Assembly: GCF_017643475.1 (NCBI RefSeq)
Contig: NZ_JAEPNI010000001.1
Coordinates: 310,001 to 374,000 of the forward strand
Source: Maricaulis sp.
Lineage (GTDB): Bacteria; Pseudomonadota; Alphaproteobacteria; Caulobacterales; Maricaulaceae
Length of the DNA: 64,000 bases
Reading direction: 5' to 3'
Position 1 is the stretch's first letter. Each line of letters opens with the position of its first letter. This document shows, one piece after another, positions 17,782 to 26,809 of the stretch. The notes under the pieces are model-generated. The model worked only from the letters and a program-made list of their open reading frames with translations, was not told the DNA's origin and did not search any database. The position numbers and the translations under genes were made by a program.

Positions 17782-19803
17782 TCAGTTATTCCCGCCCAAT
17801 CCAGAAAGGAAGGCTCCGATCAGATCCCGTTCCTCTTCCTCGGGCTCATCGGGCGGTTGGCTCGCATCAACCGCGGCCTCAGCCTGCATCAGCGTTGCGG
17901 ACAGAGCATCGAGCGCGGTGCTGGTTGGGTCGGAAGCGAGCCCAGTGCGGGGCGTGTCGATCATGTAGCGGTTGAAGATCGTGGCCGGAGTACTTCCGCC
18001 GGTTGCCCGTTCGGTCGGGGCGTTATCGTCATTACCGGTCCAGACGACGGTGACCAGGTCTGCGCTGAAACCGGCGAACCAGGCGTCGCGGAACTCGTTG
18101 GTCGTCCCGGTCTTGCCACCGATTTCCAGGCCCGGAACCGCGGCGCGTCGGCCGGTTCCCCAACTGGTCACGGCGGCGAACAGATCACGCATGTTGGAAA
18201 AGGTGCGCTGGTCCAGGACGCGCTCACCGGCCACAGGCGGAGCTTCATAGATGATTTCGCCGTCTGAGGTCTCGATCATCAAAATGCCATGCGCCTCGGC
18301 GCGGCGGCCACCATTGGCAAAGGGCGCATAGGCTACAGCCATTTCCATCGGATTGACCTCATAGGCGCCCAGCGCCAGCGAGCGGTCGATGCGCAGATTG
18401 GTCTCGATCCCCATGCGCTGGGCCAGGCGGGCGATATGGCCACGCCCGGTTTCTTCGGCGATTTGGACGGCGATGGAGTTGGAGGAGCGGGCAAAGGCCT
18501 CGCGCAGGGTCATCTCGCCGCGATATTCGCCATTGTAGTTGGCAGGCTGCCAGTCGCCGACCGCGACCGGTGCGTCATCACGCAGATCGTCCGGGCGCAG
18601 CCCGGCTTCAAAGGCGCTGGCATAGACAAAGGCCTTGAAGGCGGAACCCGGCTGGCGCTGGGCCAGCAGGACGCGATTGTATTGGGAATGTGTATAGCTG
18701 CGACCGCCGACCATGGCGCGCACGGCACCATCATGGGCGAGCGAGATCAGAGCGGCCTCGCCGGCGCCCCGGGCCGCTTCGCTGTCTTCCAGCGTGCTGG
18801 CAACGGCGTTTTCGGCGGCACGCTGGGCGTCGACATCCAGCGTGGTCGTGATGCGCAGGTCGAGTTCGAAGTCCGGACCTACAATCTCGCGCACACGCGG
18901 TGCCAGCCAGTCGACGAAATATTGGGCACCCGGGCTGGAGGCGCCACGGGAAACACGGATCGGGGTCGCTGCAGCGTCATAACGCTCGTTGGCCGAAATG
19001 CGCCCGGTCTGTTCCATCAGGTCCAGCACCACGGTCGCGCGAGCCGCCGCACGTTCGGCATCGCTGACGGGGCTGTAGCGCGACGGGGCCTTGAGCAAGC
19101 CTGCCAGCAGGGCGGATTCGCCCAGGTTGAGCTCGCTGACGGATTTGCCGAAATAGCGCATCGAGGCAGCTTCCACGCCCCAGGCGCCGCCTCCGAAATA
19201 GACGCGGTTGAGATAAAGCTCGAGGATCTCGTCCTTGGAAAAGCGGTTCTCCAGCCAGAAGGCCAGCATCATCTCCTGCACCTTTCGGCGCATCGTGCGC
19301 TCCGGCGTCAGGAACAGGTTCTTGGCCAGCTGCTGGGTCAGGGTGGAGCCACCCTGGACGACCCGGCCCGCGCGCAGATTGGCCCACAGCGCGCGGGCTG
19401 TGCCGCGGACATCAACGCCGAAATGATCATAGAAACGACGATCCTCGACTGCGAGGACAGCATCGACCAGATAGGGCGGCAGGTCATCGACTTCAGCGAC
19501 GCGCCCATGGGCCGAACCCCGGCGCGCGATCAGTCGCCCATTCTGGTCGTAAAAGGCAATGGACGGCGTACGCTCGACTTCAGTGAGCCCCGAGGTGTCC
19601 GGCAGATCGCGGGCAATCGAAACGAGCCAGACGCCCAGCGCAACCGAGACAATCAGTGCGGCTACCGCGCCCAGTTTGAACAGGCGACCGATGAGGCTGG
19701 GCTGGCTGCGGGACTTGCGGCGGCGGGCAGTGGCTCGGCGCTGGGCAGGCGTGCGGCGTCGCTCGCTGCTGGGGCGTCGGTTCTGGACCGGCTTGCGTGC
19801 CAT
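17782..19803 (-). CDS. Class A penicillin-binding protein (PBP1A-type)
   Basis: This bifunctional peptidoglycan synthase of 673 residues has a very basic cytoplasmic tail (residues 1-35), one membrane helix (43-62), a GT51 glycosyltransferase domain with catalytic Glu in AVEDRRFYDHFGVD (about E120) and QGGSTLTQQLAKN, and a transpeptidase domain with SxxK in RQPGSAFKAF (S387/K390), SSN at 440-442 and KTG at 564-566. The C-terminus is acidic. ATG 19803 (MARKPVQNRR) is preferred; the open frame to 19893 adds a non-homologous stretch. It polymerises and crosslinks glycan strands at the inner membrane. Confidence 0.94.
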   Translation of the reverse strand: MARKPVQNRRPSSERRRTPAQRRATARRRKSRSQPSLIGRLFKLGAVAALIVSVALGVWLVSIARDLPDTSGLTEVERTPSIAFYDQNGRLIARRGSAHGRVAEVDDLPPYLVDAVLAVEDRRFYDHFGVDVRGTARALWANLRAGRVVQGGSTLTQQLAKNLFLTPERTMRRKVQEMMLAFWLENRFSKDEILELYLNRVYFGGGAWGVEAASMRYFGKSVSELNLGESALLAGLLKAPSRYSPVSDAERAAARATVVLDLMEQTGRISANERYDAAATPIRVSRGASSPGAQYFVDWLAPRVREIVGPDFELDLRITTTLDVDAQRAAENAVASTLEDSEAARGAGEAALISLAHDGAVRAMVGGRSYTHSQYNRVLLAQRQPGSAFKAFVYASAFEAGLRPDDLRDDAPVAVGDWQPANYNGEYRGEMTLREAFARSSNSIAVQIAEETGRGHIARLAQRMGIETNLRIDRSLALGAYEVNPMEMAVAYAPFANGGRRAEAHGILMIETSDGEIIYEAPPVAGERVLDQRTFSNMRDLFAAVTSWGTGRRAAVPGLEIGGKTGTTNEFRDAWFAGFSADLVTVVWTGNDDNAPTERATGGSTPATIFNRYMIDTPRTGLASDPTSTALDALSATLMQAEAAVDASQPPDEPEEEERDLIGAFLSGLGGNN

Positions 19804-19928
19804 GGGAATTCCCGCTTGAGACCTGTGTTTACATGCATCCAACAGGGTTAATTCGGGATGAATCGGACCCTTAGCGCTTGCGCTCGAAGACAAGCCCGGT
19901 CACGATGCTGACAAACAGGGGCATCAAG

Positions 19929-20117
19929 ATGACCATCAAGCGTTCTTTTCTGGTTCTTGCCGCAGCTTTTGCTGCGGCCAGCCTGTCGGGCTGTATTGCA
20001 ATTTACGAGGGCGAGGACGCAGTTTGCCCGCATGGTGACCCCAATGAAGCGAGCTGGCCCTATTGTGGTCCGGCCGAGCCGGGTGGTCTGCCTAATGATG
20101 ACGGCCCGCGTTACTGA
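19929..20117 (+). CDS. Small putative lipoprotein
   Basis: This 62-residue protein has a signal peptide ending in lipobox LSGC (Cys about 22), followed by a short Pro/Gly/Asp-rich tail with two more cysteines (VCPHGDP and WPYCGPAEPGG). ATG 19929 has AGGGG 7 bases upstream. It overlaps the convergent antiporter gene by 7 bases at the stop codons. No family is recognised; an outer-membrane location is likely. Confidence 0.7.
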   Translation: MTIKRSFLVLAAAFAAASLSGCIAIYEGEDAVCPHGDPNEASWPYCGPAEPGGLPNDDGPRY

Positions 20118-21949
20118 TCCTCGCCCTGCGGCGGAGCAAATCTGATCAACAGGGTTCCCGGCGTATCCGGGAGCGGTTTGCCGCTTCCGAGCAGGTGAAG
20201 TTTACCATTTGGCAGTTGTGCCAGAACGATGTCGCCTGCACTTGCGGGCTCTGCCAGACAATCTTCCAGCGTATAGCTTTCCGATAGGCGCGTGGCCCTG
20301 AATGTCCAGCCCTGCCACCAGTCTCGGGCCAGTCCTTCATATCCTCGACCCTTGCGGATGAGCGTGCGGCCCCGCGCGGTATATACGATGGCGCGGGGGT
20401 CCTCGTCCGTAGCCTTGTCGCTGGCTTTGCCGTCAAAGCCAGACAGCTGGAACACCCGGCTGCGACCCAGTTCCGGCGCATATTCCACACAGACCAGGGC
20501 GTTGTAGGCATCATTGTGGGTGGCTGACAAAAGGGCTGCGAAACGCGCGGGTTCCAGTCGCCAGTCCGCGGTTTCTGACAGGACTTCACCGTAATAGATG
20601 TCATGCCCGTTGAGCCGGGCCTGGCGCAGGCGCCGCCAGCCGATATCGGCAACGGTGACGGGGATATCCTGGGCCTTCAGCGCGTCGGCAAGGCCGAGAC
20701 TCCACGGATTGGCACCGACGATCAGAAGCCGTTCCGGTCCGTCCTGGGACAGGCCGAGCAGTTTCGCCAGCGGGGCTACGGCAAACCCGCAGCCGAACAC
20801 GCTGATGAAGATGGTCATGAACACAAGTGGCGCCAGGATAGCGGCGTCTTCACGTCCCACTGCAGCCAGCGAGGCCGCGAGGTGGCCGGCCGCGGCGGCT
20901 GCCACAACGCCGCGCGGTCCAACAACACCGATGAAGGTGGTTTCCTTGAGATCCAGTCCGGACTTGAACGTGGCCAGCGCAACCGAGAGCGGGCGAACGA
21001 TGAGCATGAAGACGGCGATGAAGGCAAAATGCTGCGGACCGAGCGCGGAGAGGTCTTCCGGGCTGAGGTCTGCGGCGAGCACCACGAACACGCTGGCGAC
21101 CAGGATGGCAGCGATGCCTTCCTTGAAGCGGCGCATTTCCTCGATCGAGGCGAGCCGCGAATTGGCGACGACGAGGCCGAAGATGGCAACTGCAACCAGG
21201 CCTGTCTCGGAGGCGAGTTGTTCAGCGGCAGCGAAACAGACCAGCACGGCGGCCAGAACCAGCGGTGCTTTCATTGGCTCGGGTACGAGACCGCGGCGGA
21301 AGGATTGCGACAGGCCAAGACCGAAGGCGAAGCCCATCAATCCACCGATCAACGCGCCCATGGTCAGGAAGCCGGCTGCGGCGACCCAGTCATGACCCAG
21401 CGCGTTCTGGCGGATGGCCTCGAACATGAAAACCGCGCCCAGGGCGCCAATCGGGTCATTGACGATGCCTTCCCATTTCAGCACTGAGGCGATGCGCGGT
21501 GGCAGCTTGGCCTGGCGCAGCAATGGCAGGACGACGGTCGGACCGGTCGTGGTCAGCAGCGCACCGATCATGAAGGAAATGTCCCAGGCCAGACCTGCTA
21601 CAAAGTGCAGGGCAATTGCGGTCAGCCCCCAGCCCAGCGGGAAACCGAGAAACACCATGCGCCGCACCGGCGCGGACGCATCACGCAGTTCCCGGAAATT
21701 CAGCGTGATACCACCCTCAAACAGGATCACGGCCACAGCCAGCGCGATCATCGGGCGGAGGTATTCCTGGAAGCTGGCTTGCGGATTGAGGATCGGCTCG
21801 CCGAGCGCCAGGCCGGCAATCGGTCCCAGTAACAGGCCGGCGCCCATCATCAGGACGATGGAGGGCCAGCGCAGGCGCCAGGCGAGCCATTGCGCGATAA
21901 TTCCTGAACCGGCGATGAGCGCGATGGTCAGCGTGAGGTCAGGCTGCAT
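20111..21949 (-). CDS. CPA1-type Na+/H+ (or K+/H+) antiporter with TrkA-N-like tail
   Basis: This 612-residue protein has about 12 membrane helices over residues 1-395 and a cytoplasmic C-terminal domain. The motif GIVNDPIGALGAV supplies the ion-binding Asp, with FEGGITLNF and GPRGVVAAAAAG as family blocks. The tail starts RLLIVGANPWSLGLADALK, a Rossmann nucleotide-binding (RCK/TrkA-N) fold, so transport is probably gated by a nucleotide. It exchanges monovalent cations for protons for pH or salt balance. Start ATG 21949 is the first of the family N-terminus. Which cation is moved cannot be told. Confidence 0.9.
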   Translation of the reverse strand: MQPDLTLTIALIAGSGIIAQWLAWRLRWPSIVLMMGAGLLLGPIAGLALGEPILNPQASFQEYLRPMIALAVAVILFEGGITLNFRELRDASAPVRRMVFLGFPLGWGLTAIALHFVAGLAWDISFMIGALLTTTGPTVVLPLLRQAKLPPRIASVLKWEGIVNDPIGALGAVFMFEAIRQNALGHDWVAAAGFLTMGALIGGLMGFAFGLGLSQSFRRGLVPEPMKAPLVLAAVLVCFAAAEQLASETGLVAVAIFGLVVANSRLASIEEMRRFKEGIAAILVASVFVVLAADLSPEDLSALGPQHFAFIAVFMLIVRPLSVALATFKSGLDLKETTFIGVVGPRGVVAAAAAGHLAASLAAVGREDAAILAPLVFMTIFISVFGCGFAVAPLAKLLGLSQDGPERLLIVGANPWSLGLADALKAQDIPVTVADIGWRRLRQARLNGHDIYYGEVLSETADWRLEPARFAALLSATHNDAYNALVCVEYAPELGRSRVFQLSGFDGKASDKATDEDPRAIVYTARGRTLIRKGRGYEGLARDWWQGWTFRATRLSESYTLEDCLAEPASAGDIVLAQLPNGKLHLLGSGKPLPDTPGTLLIRFAPPQGEDQ

Positions 21950-22030
21950 GTCTTTTAGTGATCTCGTCTGATGTCGCGTTTTGATGGGAGCACCGCCGCT
22001 GGGGCGATGCGTGATATCGGGGAGGCCAAG

Positions 22031-22276
22031 ATGGACCAGTTACCCTATGAAGCACAGACTGCACTTGTTTCCGCAATAGCCGCAACTCTGATCGGTGGAT
22101 CCGTTTCCCTGCTGGGAACCTCCACGGTCGCGACGGCGGCCCGGCTGGCAGCCGAGTTCGCCATTCGTCGCCGTTTTATGATGGCTCTGGGCCTTGGAGC
22201 ACTGGGTGGGACCGGTGCCTGGTTTGGCGGACTGCTTGAAGGAACCGCATCCCAGGTCGCGATGCTGTTGGGCTAG
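22031..22276 (+). CDS. Small membrane protein, unknown
   Basis: From ATG 22031 (GGGGAGG 5 bases upstream) this is an 81-residue protein with two hydrophobic segments (TALVSAIAATLIGGSVSLLG and MMALGLGALGGTGAWFGGLL) separated by a basic stretch (RLAAEFAIRRR). It is divergent from the antiporter gene. The frame is open to 21971 but the strong ribosome binding site fixes the start. No family recognised. Confidence 0.7.
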   Translation: MDQLPYEAQTALVSAIAATLIGGSVSLLGTSTVATAARLAAEFAIRRRFMMALGLGALGGTGAWFGGLLEGTASQVAMLLG

Positions 22277-22282
22277 GTCTGG

Positions 22283-22813
22283 CTAGCGCTCGTTATCCGG
22301 GTCGGCGTGCACGAACTCGAAGCCGATATCCCGGTTTCCGTAGGCGCCATGTTCGTAATGGTCGGACTGTTCCTTGAACCAGTCGACCAGATGGTCTTCC
22401 AGCTGGGCGAACAACTCTGTCAGGTCGGCCTCGCTGATCGGCAGGCCCAGGGAGAAATGGCGCCCGCCTTCAATACCGATATCCATGGCCGGACCGTTTT
22501 TCGAACAGGTCAGGACCAGGCGAAGCCAGTCGCCGGAGTGTGAGACTTTCACGGCCAGACCAAAACTGATCGGTCCCAGGGGCAGGAAGCCTGTCCCCGA
22601 TACCGAAAACGCCCCGCTCTGATACGGTTGCGGCGCCCAGGCGCCTTGCGGAGGGACCAGGAAGACGCACTTGCCGGGGCCACCGAGATAGCGACAGAAG
22701 CCGATCGCGACATTCTCGGCGACGGACCGGATCTGGGCATAATTGTCCAGCGCCAGCTCGCCATATCGGGATGCGGCGTCAGCCAGATCATCAAATCGCT
22801 TGCGTTCGGTCAT
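22283..22813 (-). CDS. Conserved-looking hypothetical cytosolic protein
   Basis: This 176-residue protein has no signal peptide or membrane helix. AGGAGG lies 6 bases before ATG 22813, an excellent start. It contains a hydrophobic core (CVFLVPPQGAWAPQPYQSGAF, FLPLGPISFGLAVKVSHSGDWLRL as blocks) and an acidic helical C-terminus (LTELFAQLEDHLVDWFKEQSDHYEHG). I do not recognise a family. It converges on the small membrane protein gene with 6 bases between stops. Confidence 0.75.
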   Translation of the reverse strand: MTERKRFDDLADAASRYGELALDNYAQIRSVAENVAIGFCRYLGGPGKCVFLVPPQGAWAPQPYQSGAFSVSGTGFLPLGPISFGLAVKVSHSGDWLRLVLTCSKNGPAMDIGIEGGRHFSLGLPISEADLTELFAQLEDHLVDWFKEQSDHYEHGAYGNRDIGFEFVHADPDNER

Positions 22814-22894
22814 GCGGGCCTCCTGTTGGGGAGGAGCAGGCTAGAGTGTGTGCCCGGAATTTGGGAGGGGGCGTATCAGCCCTGTCTCCGGTCC

Positions 22895-23917
22895 CTATCC
22901 CGGCAACAATCCTGTCGAGCCGAGAAGCCACACGCTGGCGACCGCACTGAGGAGCAGGAAGAGCGTCGACAGAACAGCTACACCCATATGTTGCCAGCCC
23001 AGTTTCGCCAGGGATTTCAGAGAGGTCTTCACGCCCAGAGCGGCGATAGCGGTGATCAGCAGCCAGCGCGAGGTCGTATTGGCTGCATCGCTGACCACAG
23101 CTGGAATAAGGCCGACTGAATTGATGGTCATGATGAGCATAAAGCCGATGACAAAGAGCGGAATGTGTACACCGCTACCGTTATCTGTGTCCGAGGGGCG
23201 GCGATAGGCCAGGGCCAGCACCAGGACGACAACCGGCAACAAGGCGACGCGCAGGAGTTTCACGAAAACGGCGACGTCCCCGGTCGCGTCGGACGTTGCA
23301 TAGCCCGCACCCACGACCTGGGCGACATCATGAATGCTGACACCGATCAGGAAGCCGATCTGGGCGTCGCTGCTGTGCAGGGCGGAAAACAGCAGGGGAT
23401 AGGCGATCATTGCCAGGGTTGAGAGCGCTGTTACAGCCACCACGGTGAACAGGGTGTCGCGTTCGGCTTCTGCATTGCGCGGAAGAACGGCCGCAATCGC
23501 CAGCGCAGCGGACGCCCCGCAAATGGCCACGGCACCGCCGACCAGCAGGCCGAATTGTGTCGACCGGCCGAGCAGTTTTGCCAGCCCCCAGCCGGCCAGG
23601 AGGGTTGCCGCTACCAGGGCGGGTGTCAGAACCAGAGTTTGCGGGCCCAGCGACATCAGCTGGTCCAGGCTAACGCGCGCGCCCAAGAGCGCCACTCCGA
23701 TACGCAGGAGCGTCGTCGAACAGAATTCGATTCCACCTATGCAGGCGTCTTCCTCGAACAGGAAATGCATCGCCATGCCCAGAAGAAGCGCAAACAACAT
23801 CACCGGCGCGCCATAGTGCGAGGCCAGAAAGCTCGCTGCCAGGGCAATGACCACACAGACCCCGGTGCCGCGTGCCCGCGCCGTCAGATATTCCCTGGCT
23901 ATTGTCAGTTGATGCAT
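22895..23917 (-). CDS. YeiH/UPF0324 family putative sulfate exporter
   Basis: This 340-residue membrane protein has about ten helices. GVALLGARVSLDQLMSLGP, VGGAVAICGASAALAIAAVL and GVSIHDVAQVVGAGY are the family blocks of UPF0324 (YeiH), often annotated as putative sulfate exporters. ATG 23917 (MHQLTIAREYL) is chosen, with GGAT 6 bases upstream; the frame extends to 23989 without family similarity. The transported substrate is unproven for the family. Confidence 0.88.
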   Translation of the reverse strand: MHQLTIAREYLTARARGTGVCVVIALAASFLASHYGAPVMLFALLLGMAMHFLFEEDACIGGIEFCSTTLLRIGVALLGARVSLDQLMSLGPQTLVLTPALVAATLLAGWGLAKLLGRSTQFGLLVGGAVAICGASAALAIAAVLPRNAEAERDTLFTVVAVTALSTLAMIAYPLLFSALHSSDAQIGFLIGVSIHDVAQVVGAGYATSDATGDVAVFVKLLRVALLPVVVLVLALAYRRPSDTDNGSGVHIPLFVIGFMLIMTINSVGLIPAVVSDAANTTSRWLLITAIAALGVKTSLKSLAKLGWQHMGVAVLSTLFLLLSAVASVWLLGSTGLLPG

Positions 23918-24057
23918 GCAGATCCAACCCCCAGACGCACAGATGCCACGGATACTTCGGTTTTGCACGGCTTGTGAGCGTGCCGCCACCGATGATGGTT
24001 GGCGGAGGGAAATTGGTCCATGCCTGCAAGTGCTTCAATTTCCCCGGGGGCAATATA

Positions 24058-24465
24058 ATGATTTCACGTCTTTTTCTGGCACTGAATGCGATCGCGATCG
24101 GTTTGATTGCATTGGCCTATCTGTATGATCCCAACCTGTTGCTCGCGCGATACGGTTTGGAGACCGACAGCCCGGGCATGGATAACATGCTGCGCTCGAC
24201 CTATGGCGGACTCTACCTTGTGTTGGCAGCCCTTTTCGCAACCGGTGTGTTCGTCGCCAAGCGGCGGCGGGACGCGCTGATCTTTCTGCTTCTGTTTATG
24301 GGTGGCAACGCAATTGGTCGTACGGCGAGCATTGTTTTCGCCGGCATGCCGCCGCAAAGCATTATGCCCTTGCTGGCCTACGAGGTCGTGGTGGCTGTAG
24401 TCGCTGGCATTCTGGCCGTGCGTTCACAAAGCCGCGACAAGCAGGGCGTCCAGAGCGGACAATAA
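24058..24465 (+). CDS. DUF4345-like small membrane protein
   Basis: This 135-residue protein has four predicted helices; the pattern RLFLALNAIAIGLIALAYLYDPN, then LRSTYGGLYLVLAALF and a charged loop KRRRDALIFLLLFMGGNAIGR resembles DUF4345. ATG 24058 follows a GGGGG run by 8 bases. Function unknown. It is transcribed alone and ends in a strong terminator shared with the convergent cold-shock gene. Confidence 0.75.
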   Translation: MISRLFLALNAIAIGLIALAYLYDPNLLLARYGLETDSPGMDNMLRSTYGGLYLVLAALFATGVFVAKRRRDALIFLLLFMGGNAIGRTASIVFAGMPPQSIMPLLAYEVVVAVVAGILAVRSQSRDKQGVQSGQ

Positions 24466-24500
24466 AAGAAGGCGCGAACCTTTCGGTTCGCGCCTTCTTT
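24465..24500. terminator. Bidirectional terminator between the DUF4345-like and csp genes
   Basis: Perfect 16-bp stem: arms 24465-24480 (AAAGAAGGCGCGAACC) and 24485-24500 (GGTTCGCGCCTTCTTT) with the 4-base loop TTTC. A-rich and T-rich flanks let it act in both directions. Confidence 0.9.
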
Positions 24501-24517
24501 CATCCGAACGGGTCGGA

Positions 24518-24730
24518 TTAGTCAGCCAGCTGCAGGTTTACAGCTTTCGGACCCTTGCCACGCTTGTCGGGCTCGGTTTCGAAAGTGACCTTCTGGCCGT
24601 CTTCCAGGCCCGGGAGGCCGGAGGACTGAACAGCGGTGATGTGAACGAAGACGTCAGCGCCGCCCTCGTCCGGGGTGATGAAGCCAAAGCCTTTGCTTTG
24701 GTTGAAGAATTTGACCGTACCGTTGGCCAT
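24518..24730 (-). CDS. Cold shock domain protein (CspA family)
   Basis: This 70-residue single cold-shock domain begins [21 protein letters not shown], with RNP1 KGFGFI and RNP2 VFVHI, and ends AVNLQLAD. Such proteins bind single-stranded RNA/DNA and melt RNA structure in cold or stationary phase. GGAAGG lies 9 bases before the ATG. The untranslated region upstream (to about 25,098) is long enough for a structured csp leader, but I cannot define the promoter. Confidence 0.96.
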   Translation of the reverse strand: MANGTVKFFNQSKGFGFITPDEGGADVFVHITAVQSSGLPGLEDGQKVTFETEPDKRGKGPKAVNLQLAD

Positions 24731-25098
24731 GGTGGGAACCTTCCCTGGATGCTACGCGCCGCGTCCGGGCGTACTTGTCGTGCGTGCTGCAGCGTCCTGC
24801 TGCACAATACGGACGTAAAAGTCGGGGAAGGCTGAGTTATTCTCATTCAGATCCGCACTCGAACGATCGGACCCGGTAGGCTATTCAGTATTCCGTCCGG
24901 CCCTTGGGCCGCCCGTGGGGACCAATGAGCATGCTTCCGTTCGGAACGCAAATGAAACTATTATGATTGTGCTATTGCACGCAGGAGTTCGCGTGTGATT
25001 TGCTGCCGCTGGATAGCGAGGATGTCCTCGATGTGTTTCCGGAGCCAGGCCGATATCGCTGATGTGATTGGGTCGCTCGATGAGACTGGAGCTGGGCC
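24731..25098. other. 368-base intergenic region between csp and the next gene
   Basis: This holds the promoter and leader of the minus-strand csp gene and the start region of the plus-strand small membrane gene. A minus-strand frame (24961-25251) overlaps the latter but has no family resemblance and poor start signals, so I treat it as non-coding. A short TTCCG/CGGAA dyad near 24929 is the only symmetry seen. Confidence 0.5.
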
Positions 25099-25401
25099 AT
25101 GAGACGCCGTCGTATGCTTGAACGATCCCAGCGAGCGAGAGAGGCGCGCGACCGCATGGGCGGGGGCGATTTCAACCCGGCCGGCATGATCCGCATCGCC
25201 GGTTTTGGCGCCGCCATTGTCGTCGCGGTGGCCGTCTATATCGGTTTCCACCGGGGCGGAGAGACGATCTATGACGGTCGTTGGGGCGTCATGGAGCGGC
25301 TGATCCGCCCCATCATTTTCGGTGCGAATGCGCTGGAACTGCTGGCCCTGGTCTTTGCCGGGCTGATTGCCTGGCGCGTCTGGAAAAAGATGCAGTCTTA
25401 G
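25099..25401 (+). CDS. Small two-helix membrane protein
   Basis: This 100-residue protein has a basic N-terminus (MRRRRMLERSQRAREARDR), then two hydrophobic helices (GFGAAIVVAVAVYIGFH and ANALELLALVFAGLIAWRVW). GGAG sits 7 bases before the ATG. Its stop overlaps the convergent 57-residue gene by 4 bases. No family recognised. Confidence 0.7.
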   Translation: MRRRRMLERSQRAREARDRMGGGDFNPAGMIRIAGFGAAIVVAVAVYIGFHRGGETIYDGRWGVMERLIRPIIFGANALELLALVFAGLIAWRVWKKMQS

Positions 25402-25571
25402 AAATTATTGCTGTTGCGCACCTGGTTCATGGCGTCCGCGGCACGGCCATGCTTGTCGTCGGGTGTGCTTGCGGGACCACCCTTCCCGAACTTGGCCATG
25501 ATCACGACAAAAATCGCGATAAAAATCAGGCCACCACCAAAGAACATACCGATAAGCACTAGCGGATCCAT
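25398..25571 (-). CDS. 57-residue single-helix membrane protein
   Basis: From ATG 25571 (GGAGG 6 bases upstream) this is one N-terminal membrane helix (LVLIGMFFGGGLIFIAIFVVIMAKF) with a short polar tail (GKGGPASTPDDKHGRAADAMNQ). The longer frame to 25619 lacks a ribosome binding site. Function unknown. Confidence 0.7.
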   Translation of the reverse strand: MDPLVLIGMFFGGGLIFIAIFVVIMAKFGKGGPASTPDDKHGRAADAMNQVRNSNNF

Positions 25572-25712
25572 ATCGTCCTCCCAGCTTGTCTGTTGCGAGC
25601 CTAGAGGCAGGAAATACATGCGTCCATGAATTCCGCTCTAGCCAGGCCGAAAGCATGGGGTTATTGGCAAGCCTCCAATGTTTGGAAAATTTGTGCGCGA
25701 AAGGATTGAATG

Positions 25713-26732
25713 ATGGGTTTGAAGGTCGCGGTATTCGGTGCAACGGGCGCTGTCGGCAAGGAAATGCTCACAATCCTCGCGGAGCGTCTTTTCCCGGCCG
25801 AGGAGGTTTTTGCCCTGGCCAGCCGCAAGTCCATGGGCGTTGAACTGTCCTATGGCGACAGGACTCTTGTCTGCCAGAACGCGGAAACCTTTGATTTCTC
25901 GAAAGTCGACCTGGTGCTGATGTCAGCCGGTGGCGATCCGTCGCGCGAATGGTCGCCGAAAATCGCGGCTGCGGGCGCCATTGTCATCGACAACTCCTCG
26001 GCCTGGCGCATGGACCCGGATGTCCCCCTGGTCGTACCGGAAGTGAACCCGGAAGCGCTCGATGGTGTGTCCCAGAAGGGCATCATTGCCAACCCGAACT
26101 GTTCGACCATCCAGCTGATGGTGGCGCTCAAGCCGATCCATGATCGTGCCAAGATCAAGCGCGTGAACTGTGCGACCTATCAGTCGGTGTCCGGCGGTGG
26201 CCAGGCGGCCATGGACGAGCTGTGGACCCAGACCAAGGGCATCTACGTCAATGACGAGGTCGAGCCGCAGGCTTTTACCAAGCAGATTGCCTTCAACGTC
26301 ATTCCGCATATTGACACTTTCATGGATGACGGTGCCACCAAGGAAGAATGGAAAATGGTGGTCGAGACCAAGAAAATTCTCGATCCGTCCATCAAGCTGT
26401 TCGCCACCTGTGCCCGGGTTCCGGTCTTTGTCGGCCATTCCATCGCGGCCCACCTGGAGCTGGAAGAAGAGCTGTCGGCCGACGAGGCGCGTGAACTGCT
26501 GCGTGTCAGCCCCGGCCTGATGGTCGTCGACAAGCGCGAGGACGAAGGCTACGTCACCCCGGTTGAAAGCGTCGGCGAATTCGCGACGTTCGTTTCTCGC
26601 GTGCGCGAGGATCCGACCGTCGAGAACGGACTGGCCCTGTGGGTCGTGTCGGACAATCTGCGCAAGGGCGCAGCCCTCAACGCAGTCCAGATCGCGGAAG
26701 GCCTGCTCAATCGGGGCCTGCTGAAGGCTTGA
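25713..26732 (+). CDS. asd: Aspartate-semialdehyde dehydrogenase
   Basis: This 339-residue enzyme makes aspartate semialdehyde for lysine, threonine, methionine and diaminopimelate. It has the NADP-binding start VAVFGATGAVGKEML, the catalytic Cys in NPNCSTIQL (C130), the acyl-enzyme region ATYQSVSGGGQAAMDEL, and the catalytic His in RVPVFVGHS (H242). AAGGA is 7 bases before ATG 25713; ATG 25710 is the adjacent alternative. It is monocistronic, followed 77 bases later by rarD. Confidence 0.97.
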   Translation: MGLKVAVFGATGAVGKEMLTILAERLFPAEEVFALASRKSMGVELSYGDRTLVCQNAETFDFSKVDLVLMSAGGDPSREWSPKIAAAGAIVIDNSSAWRMDPDVPLVVPEVNPEALDGVSQKGIIANPNCSTIQLMVALKPIHDRAKIKRVNCATYQSVSGGGQAAMDELWTQTKGIYVNDEVEPQAFTKQIAFNVIPHIDTFMDDGATKEEWKMVVETKKILDPSIKLFATCARVPVFVGHSIAAHLELEEELSADEARELLRVSPGLMVVDKREDEGYVTPVESVGEFATFVSRVREDPTVENGLALWVVSDNLRKGAALNAVQIAEGLLNRGLLKA

Positions 26733-26809
26733 TGCGGCCTTTGTAACAAGAAGTGGGTCGCGCTTTGGTGCGGCCCTTCCTATGTGTGGGGCTCAAGTCG
26801 AGGAACCCC

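Noticed and set aside
24961..25251. Minus-strand 96-codon frame upstream of csp
   Set aside because: It overlaps the better-supported plus-strand membrane protein gene (good ribosome binding site and helices) and shows no family resemblance.
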